Positions 7,714 through 11,839 of a stretch of DNA of 11,839 nt are shown here, piece by piece. The position numbers and the translations under genes were made by a program. Each line of letters starts with the position of its first letter. The stretch's first letter is position 1. The stretch comes from an uncultured Oscillospiraceae bacterium (GTDB lineage Bacteria; Bacillota_A; Clostridia; Oscillospirales; Oscillospiraceae). Where the stretch lies: assembly GCA_944385265.1 (NCBI GenBank), contig CALWWO010000140.1, positions 1 to 11,839 on the forward strand. Reading direction: 5' to 3'. The notes under the pieces are model-generated. The model saw nothing but the letters and a program-made list of their open reading frames with translations. It had not been told where the DNA came from and did no database searches.

Positions 7714-9348
7714 GTGGGCAAACTTATTAAAAAGCATACTGTATATTTTAAACCGCTGGATCTGTATGTTGAGGCGCAGACGGGTGAATGCCTGCTGGAA
7801 GTCGAACGCAGAGCCGGTGTATGGGTTGACGCTTTGTGCGGCGGAAACGGCACGTGCGGCAAATGCGCAGTCGTTGTGAATACTCAGGAAAGCTCGGATA
7901 CCTATCTCGCGTGCGCTTATACGATAACTGGGGATATAGAGGTCGATTTTCCTGATATAAGCCTGAAACAGACTGATCAAAAAATACTAAAGGACGCAAG
8001 TAGCCGCAGAGCTCAAATAAATCCACATGCGTATCTAAAACTCCCTGGCGGCAAAAAGCCGGTTCTAGCAGCTTTTGATATCGGCACTACAACCTTGGTG
8101 GGTTATTTGATGGACGGCTCAAGCGGTGAAGAACTTTGCGCTGTAAGCCGCTTAAATCCACAGGCACAATACGGAGCTGACGTAATAAGCAGGACCGAAT
8201 ACGCTATGGAGCACGGCGCCGAAAGTATGAGCGTAATATTGCGCACAGCTGTAAATGAAATGATAAAAGAGGCTGCTGAAAAAGCCTGCATATCAGTTGA
8301 GGATATAGCGCTTGTCACGATGGTCGGAAATACATGTATACATCATCTGTTTTTGGAGCTGCCGTTAAAACAGCTTGTTACAGCGCCATATGCTCCGGCA
8401 GCTCGAAACGCGCTGGAACTGAAGGCGGCGGATTACGGGATCGAAATCAATAAAAACGGAAAGCTCCTCTGGCTGCCCGTTATAGGCGGCTTTGTCGGCG
8501 CCGATACAACGGCGGCGCTGCTGAATATAGAAATTGATAAAGCAGAAAATAAGCTGCTGATGATAGATATAGGCACAAACGGAGAGATCGCGCTTGGAGA
8601 TAAATACAGATATATCGTCTGCTCAACGGCGGCTGGACCGGCACTTGAGGGCGCGAATATAAGCTGCGGTATGCGCGGAGCAGACGGAGCGATAGACCGC
8701 GTGCGTTTTGAGGATATCGGGATAAATCTTAGCGTTATAGGGCATAAAAAACCGGCTGGCATATGCGGCTCGGGACTTATTGACGCTATTGCCGAAATGC
8801 TGAGATATGGTATAATAGATGAAAGCGGAAGAATAGCCGACCCGGAAGATGAGTCGGTAAGCGATGTATTCCGAGACAGGATAACTGCTGACGGCGGCGA
8901 GCGCTCTTTTGTCCTTGTATGGGAAAGCGAGAGCGGAAATAAACGCCGTATATCGATAACGCAGCGAGACATAAGAGAGCTCCAGCTTGCAAAAAGCGCC
9001 ATAGCCGCGGGGATTCGCGCTGCACTTGGCGCATTAGCGATAGATTTTGACGATTTGCATGAAATAATACTTGCGGGAGCGTTTGGCAGTTACATATCAC
9101 CACATAGTCTGTGTGCAATAGGCGTTGTCCCCCTAAAATATGAAAATATCATCGTTCAGATAGGAAATGCCGCCGGCGCGGGGGCAAAGCTCGCCGCACT
9201 GAACCGCCACGAATTTGACAGAGCGAAAAGCATTGCCAAGAAGGCGGAGTATTTGGAACTTGCCTCAGACAAAAACTTTCAGGAATATTTTTTGGACGGG
9301 ATAGAGTTCCCAGAACAAAAATCCGATAATATGGAGGGAAATAAATGA
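7714..9348 (+). CDS. Corrinoid activation protein, [2Fe-2S] plus ASKHA ATPase (RACo/RamA-like)
   Basis: The family (DUF4445/RACo) uses ATP to return cobalamin that has slipped to inactive Co(II) to the methyl-accepting Co(I) state on corrinoid proteins. Residues 1-80 form a plant-type ferredoxin domain with cluster ligands Cys42, Cys48, Cys51 and Cys67 (C-x5-C-x2-C-x15-C). After a linker, the actin-like ATPase begins at FDIGTTT (121-127), continues with LNPQAQYGADVISR (147-160), the second phosphate loop IDIGTNGEI (284-292), STAAGPALEGA (304-314), ICGSGLID (350-357) and LAGAFGS (453-459). At 544 residues it is somewhat shorter than many RACo proteins, which often exceed 600. The start is GTG at 7714, as no in-frame ATG gives the complete ferredoxin domain. 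Its last four bases overlap the start of the corrinoid protein gene (ATGA), so the two are translationally coupled and probably partners. Confidence 0.9.
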   Translation: MGKLIKKHTVYFKPLDLYVEAQTGECLLEVERRAGVWVDALCGGNGTCGKCAVVVNTQESSDTYLACAYTITGDIEVDFPDISLKQTDQKILKDASSRRAQINPHAYLKLPGGKKPVLAAFDIGTTTLVGYLMDGSSGEELCAVSRLNPQAQYGADVISRTEYAMEHGAESMSVILRTAVNEMIKEAAEKACISVEDIALVTMVGNTCIHHLFLELPLKQLVTAPYAPAARNALELKAADYGIEINKNGKLLWLPVIGGFVGADTTAALLNIEIDKAENKLLMIDIGTNGEIALGDKYRYIVCSTAAGPALEGANISCGMRGADGAIDRVRFEDIGINLSVIGHKKPAGICGSGLIDAIAEMLRYGIIDESGRIADPEDESVSDVFRDRITADGGERSFVLVWESESGNKRRISITQRDIRELQLAKSAIAAGIRAALGALAIDFDDLHEIILAGAFGSYISPHSLCAIGVVPLKYENIIVQIGNAAGAGAKLAALNRHEFDRAKSIAKKAEYLELASDKNFQEYFLDGIEFPEQKSDNMEGNK

Positions 9349-9980
9349 GCAAAGTCACAGAGATCAAGGAAGCCGTTGAAAAGGGAAAATCAAAGCTTAT
9401 TACCGAACTTGTCGAGGATGCGATAAAAGACGGGACGTCAGCTGTGGAAATACTGAATTCCGGTATGATAGACGCCATGTCGAGCATAGGTGAAAAATTT
9501 AAAAACAATGAGATTTTTGTTCCGGAAATGCTGATGGCCGCCAGGACAATGAAAAAAGGCGTCGAAGCACTTAAAAAATATTTGCCGGACGGCGCGGATA
9601 AGGCGCTCGGTAAGGTGATAATCGGCACAGTAGCGGGAGATTTGCATGATATAGGTAAAAATCTTGTCGCAATGATGCTTGAAAGCAGCGGATTTGAAGT
9701 GATAGATCTCGGCGTTGACGTATCTGCGGAAAAATTTGTCGAGGCATTAAAAGGAAATCCCGACACAAAGATAGTTGCGCTTTCGGCGCTGCTTACAACA
9801 ACGATGCCGGCAATGCGCGATACAGTCAAGGCGATCGAGGAGTCGGGCATGCGCGAAGACGTGAAGATAATGGTAGGCGGCGCACCCATAACACAGGAGT
9901 TTGCCGACGAAATAGGTGCGGACGCATATACGGTTGACGCAGCCAGTGCAGCTGAAAAGGCGAGAGAACTTGTAAAATGA
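9345..9980 (+). CDS. Corrinoid (cobalamin-binding) methyl-carrier protein, MttC/MtbC/MtaC-like
   Basis: This small cytoplasmic protein carries a methyl group on cobalt between a substrate:corrinoid methyltransferase and a second methyltransferase. Its 211 residues are the usual size. Residues 1-85 form the four-helix cap domain, including GMIDAMSSIGEKFKNNEIFVPEML with the conserved helical pattern. Residues 88-211 form the Rossmann-like B12 domain with D-L-H-D-I-G (99-104), where His101 is the lower axial cobalt ligand. SALLTTTM (147-154) and VGGAP (177-181) line the nucleotide-tail pocket. The start is ATG at 9345, inside the upstream stop codon (ATGA overlap), with GGAGGG at 9333-9338, 6 nt away. 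The specific substrate cannot be told, because no MtaB, MtbB, MttB or MtgB partner is in the window; subfamily letters are therefore not assigned. Confidence 0.92.
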   Translation: MSKVTEIKEAVEKGKSKLITELVEDAIKDGTSAVEILNSGMIDAMSSIGEKFKNNEIFVPEMLMAARTMKKGVEALKKYLPDGADKALGKVIIGTVAGDLHDIGKNLVAMMLESSGFEVIDLGVDVSAEKFVEALKGNPDTKIVALSALLTTTMPAMRDTVKAIEESGMREDVKIMVGGAPITQEFADEIGADAYTVDAASAAEKARELVK

Positions 9981-10055
9981 TTTTTGACGATGCAGAGTGA
10001 GAAAAAATTTGGCGCACGATGAAACATTTTGTGCAAAAGCGATATCGAAAAACAC
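9981..10055. other. Short spacer after the corrinoid gene
   Basis: These 75 nt, upstream of the purE promoter, show no convincing terminator for the corrinoid unit. GCAC (10013-10016) and GTGC (10031-10034) could pair weakly, and TTTTGTGCAAAA is a small palindrome without a T-run after it. Confidence 0.35.
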
Positions 10056-10084
10056 TTTACATTGCGAGGTAAATCGTATATAAT
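10056..10084 (+). promoter_or_regulatory. Sigma-A type promoter of the purine operon
   Basis: TTTACA at 10056-10061 (consensus TTGACA, one mismatch) and a perfect TATAAT at 10079-10084 are separated by exactly 17 nt. Transcription would begin near 10091, just ahead of the riboswitch aptamer. This is the clearest promoter in the window and makes purE independent of the corrinoid genes. Confidence 0.85.
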
Positions 10085-10109
10085 TTTAGATAATTAAGGT
10101 GCTTTTTGT

Positions 10110-10175
10110 AACTGACGGAATTGTAGAATAACTACGGGGAGCAAAAGGTAGGAATTAATGTCGACCGTCTGGGCA
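10110..10175 (+). promoter_or_regulatory. ZTP riboswitch aptamer (pfl motif)
   Basis: The leader contains the two conserved blocks of the ZTP/ZMP riboswitch: ACTGACGGAA (10111-10120) and CGACCGTCTGGGCA (10162-10175). They match my recollection of the Fusobacterium ulcerans representative in both blocks. GACGG (10114-10118) can pair with CCGTC (10165-10169). Between them a small hairpin forms from GTAG (10123-10126) and CTAC (10132-10135). The ligand is the purine intermediate ZMP (AICAR) or ZTP, which accumulates when 10-formyl-tetrahydrofolate is short. The motif lies in the purE 5' leader and its 3' end runs into a terminator stem, so ligand binding should favour read-through and switch purE on. 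The class is established; its action here is inferred. Confidence 0.9.
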
Positions 10176-10215
10176 GTTCTGTTTTTTTATAAAGATAGAA
10201 CTGTCCTTTTGTTTT
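10171..10215 (+). terminator. Riboswitch-controlled intrinsic terminator
   Basis: GGGCAGTTCT (10171-10180) pairs with AGAACTGTCC (10197-10206) over 10 bp with one G-U pair. The loop is 16 nt, and TTTTGTTTT follows (10207-10215). The left arm uses the GGGCA of the conserved aptamer 3' block, so the ligand-bound fold and the terminator compete for the same bases. This is the standard expression platform of Firmicutes ZTP riboswitches. Confidence 0.9.
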
Positions 10216-10237
10216 GCAAATCAAAGGAGGTACAAAC

Positions 10238-10732
10238 GTGAAAAAAGTAGCGGTTATAATGGGCAGCGACAGTGATTTGCCGGTAGTAGAAAAAGCGATA
10301 AATACTCTAAAGAATTACGGGGTACCGGTAGAAGTGCATGTTTATTCCGCACATAGGACGCCGGTGCAGGCGAAAGAATTTGCACAAAATGCGAGAGCAA
10401 ACGGATTCGGCGCTATAATAGCGGCGGCAGGTAAAGCTGCACATTTAGCGGGGGCGATCGCGGCGGCGACAACGCTTCCTGTCATAGGAATCCCTGTAAA
10501 ATCATCGACGCTTGACGGCATTGACGCTCTGCTTTCAACCGTGCAGATGCCATCGGGAATACCGGTAGCTACGGTTGCAATAGACGGGGCTGCCAATGCC
10601 GCTTTGCTTTGCGTACAGATACTTGCCGTTTCGGATGAAGAACTGGCTGCAAAGCTTGATGCAGAGAGAGCGCGAAACACTGAAAAAATACTGAAAAAAG
10701 ATGAGGAAATAAGCGAAAAGTACAGTAATTAA
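10238..10732 (+). CDS. purE: PurE, class I 5-(carboxyamino)imidazole ribonucleotide mutase
   Basis: PurE class I moves the carboxyl group of N5-CAIR to C4 of the imidazole ring, giving CAIR in de novo purine synthesis. The 164-residue length is typical. Conserved motifs are MGSDSDLP (8-15), YSAHRTP (36-42) with catalytic His39, AAGKAAHLAG (62-71), and VQMPSGIPVATVAI (102-115). SAHRT rather than SAHKT argues for class I. The loop reads AAHLAG where enteric PurE has AAHLPG. I chose GTG at 10238 because AGGAGG (10225-10230) lies 7 nt upstream and the protein then begins MKKVAVIMGS; a TTG at 10214 would add eight residues lying over the terminator and ribosome binding site. It is the first gene after a ZTP riboswitch and precedes a PurF homologue by 56 nt. 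No purK, which normally supplies N5-CAIR to class I enzymes, is in view. Confidence 0.95.
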   Translation: MKKVAVIMGSDSDLPVVEKAINTLKNYGVPVEVHVYSAHRTPVQAKEFAQNARANGFGAIIAAAGKAAHLAGAIAAATTLPVIGIPVKSSTLDGIDALLSTVQMPSGIPVATVAIDGAANAALLCVQILAVSDEELAAKLDAERARNTEKILKKDEEISEKYSN

Positions 10733-10788
10733 GACATTTTCGGAAAAGACTACTGCAGGCAATATAATAAATAAACTGGAGGAAATTG

Positions 10789-11839
10789 ATGGGTGGCTTT
10801 TTTGGAGCGGTGTCGAAAAGAGACTGCGTATTAGATGTATTTTACGGAGTAGATTATCATTCGCATCTTGGGACAAGCAGAGCCGGTATGGCGGCGCTTG
10901 ATTCAAAAAAAGGTTTTCAGCGGGAGATCCATAACATTGAAAACTCACCGTTTAGAACAAAGTTTGCCGGTATAACTGACGAAATGCAGGGCAACGCATG
11001 TATAGGCTGCATAAGCGACGGAGAGCCTCAGCCGCTTCTTATAAGGTCATGCCACGGCGTGTACGCGATATGTATCACCGGCAAGATCAACAACGCGGAC
11101 GCCCTGATGAAACAATATCTCTCTTTCAGCGGCGGTCATTTTGAAGCGTTAAGCGGCGGAAAGGTCAATGCGACTGAAATAGTAGCGGCGCTGATAGATC
11201 AGAAAAGTAATTTAACGGACGGACTCAATTTTGCACAGGATAGTATCGACGGAACTGCGAATATTTTGCTGCTGAAGGATGACGGCAGCATAATAGTGGC
11301 GAGAGATAGATATGGGAGATTGCCTGTGAATATTGGCAAAAGCGACGACGGATACTGCGTGTCGTTCGAGTCGTTTGCATATCAGAAGCTCGGCTATAAA
11401 GACGAGTATGAGCTCGGTCCCGGTGAGATAGTGCACCTTACGTCAGATAAAATGGAAATATTGTCCCCGCGCAGAAAAGAGATGAAAATATGTGCTTTTC
11501 TATGGACATATTACGGATATCCTAATTCCTGCTACGAAGGGGTAAATGTCGAGGTCATGCGCAACAGAAACGGCAGGATAATGGCTCAGACCGATGGAAA
11601 AAATATGGACCTTTCAAAAATCGATTATGTGAGCGGCGTACCGGATTCGGGGACGCCACACGCCATCGGATACGCAAATGAAAGCGGCGTGCCGTTCGGC
11701 AGACCGTTTATCAAGTATACACCGACGTGGCCGCGCAGCTTTATGCCGCAGAATCAGAATGAACGCAATCAGGTCGCTAAAATGAAACAGATACCTGTGC
11801 ATGACCTGATAGAGGGGAAAAAGCTCCTGTTTGTTGATG
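10789..11839 (+). CDS. PurF-like amidophosphoribosyltransferase with degenerate glutaminase site, 3' end missing
   Basis: The first 350 codons are present and the frame is open to the end of the window. PurF normally transfers glutamine-derived ammonia to PRPP, starting purine synthesis. The N-terminal Ntn-hydrolase half is recognisable (YHSHLGTSRAGM 23-34; IHNIENSPF 48-55; NATEIVAALI 127-136; ARDRYGRLPV 171-180; SFESFAY 192-198; ELGPGEIV 208-215). It opens MGGFFGA, however, with Gly at the position of the catalytic N-terminal Cys. Other active-site residues also appear replaced: the usual HxRYST is IGCISD, HNG is ITG, and the Asp before TE is Ala128. The phosphoribosyltransferase half is conserved: Cys235 aligns with an Fe-S ligand of the Bacillus enzyme, then VPDSG (284-288), IGYANESG (293-300), and KKLLFVD (344-350), the start of the PRPP loop. 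GGAGG (10778-10782) is 6 nt from ATG. Probably ammonia-dependent, partner-fed or regulatory. Confidence 0.85.
   Translation, partial: MGGFFGAVSKRDCVLDVFYGVDYHSHLGTSRAGMAALDSKKGFQREIHNIENSPFRTKFAGITDEMQGNACIGCISDGEPQPLLIRSCHGVYAICITGKINNADALMKQYLSFSGGHFEALSGGKVNATEIVAALIDQKSNLTDGLNFAQDSIDGTANILLLKDDGSIIVARDRYGRLPVNIGKSDDGYCVSFESFAYQKLGYKDEYELGPGEIVHLTSDKMEILSPRRKEMKICAFLWTYYGYPNSCYEGVNVEVMRNRNGRIMAQTDGKNMDLSKIDYVSGVPDSGTPHAIGYANESGVPFGRPFIKYTPTWPRSFMPQNQNERNQVAKMKQIPVHDLIEGKKLLFVD

Noticed and set aside
9149..10036. Long open frame on the minus strand (295 codons)
   Set aside because: It lies antisense across the end of the activator and the whole corrinoid protein gene, both clearly recognised. 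Its product is serine/isoleucine-rich with no family motif, as expected of a reverse-strand shadow.
10214..10237. TTG at 10214 as purE start
   Set aside because: It falls in the terminator's T-run and would place the strong AGGAGG inside the coding region. GTG at 10238 has ideal spacing and gives the family-typical N-terminus.
10085..10237. Adenine/guanine (purine) riboswitch before purE
   Set aside because: The conserved loop bases and stem pattern of the xpt-type aptamer are absent, whereas both ZTP blocks are present.
10789..10800. Sequencing error turning the PurF nucleophile Cys into Gly
   Set aside because: A single error could not also explain the loss of the R-Y-S-T, N-G and Asp positions; the degenerate pattern is consistent across the glutaminase half.
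1..11839. CRISPR array, tRNA, rRNA, transposon or integration site
   Set aside because: I saw no regularly spaced direct repeats, no tRNA-like cloverleaf, no transposase or integrase motifs and no terminal repeats.

Overview
The window reads as chromosomal DNA of an anaerobic Gram-positive bacterium, most likely a clostridial Firmicute. This is inferred from strong AGGAGG-type ribosome binding sites, a ZTP-riboswitch/terminator leader of Firmicutes type ahead of purE, a corrinoid protein paired with a RACo-type reductive activator, and clostridial-looking PurE and PurF sequences. All genes run on the + strand. The first gene is cut at its 5' end and the last at its 3' end.

Region 1 (1-3710) is the tail of a surface-polysaccharide cluster: a GT-B-like glycosyltransferase (partial), an ATP-grasp ligase and a Gfo/Idh/MocA oxidoreductase. 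They are spaced by about 40 nt, each with its own ribosome binding site, and a hairpin terminator at 3682-3710 ends the unit. A 436-bp AT-rich gap with two perfect inverted repeats follows.

Region 2 (4087-7579) is a complete dTDP-L-rhamnose operon in the order rfbA-rfbB-rfbD-rfbC. It converts glucose-1-phosphate and dTTP to dTDP-L-rhamnose, a donor for glycosyltransferases such as those implied by region 1.

Region 3 (7714-9980) is a two-gene translationally coupled unit: a [2Fe-2S]/ASKHA corrinoid activator and a stand-alone corrinoid protein with the DxHxxG cobalamin motif. No substrate methyltransferase is encoded in the window.

Region 4 (10056-11839) is the start of a purine operon. A near-consensus promoter is followed by a ZTP (pfl) riboswitch whose 3' end overlaps an intrinsic terminator, then purE, then a PurF homologue running off the window. 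The PurF homologue is the most interesting protein here: the position of the catalytic N-terminal cysteine is glycine, and the other glutaminase residues I can align are also replaced, while the phosphoribosyltransferase half looks intact as far as it can be read. This suggests an amidophosphoribosyltransferase that uses free ammonia or a partner, or a regulatory paralogue.
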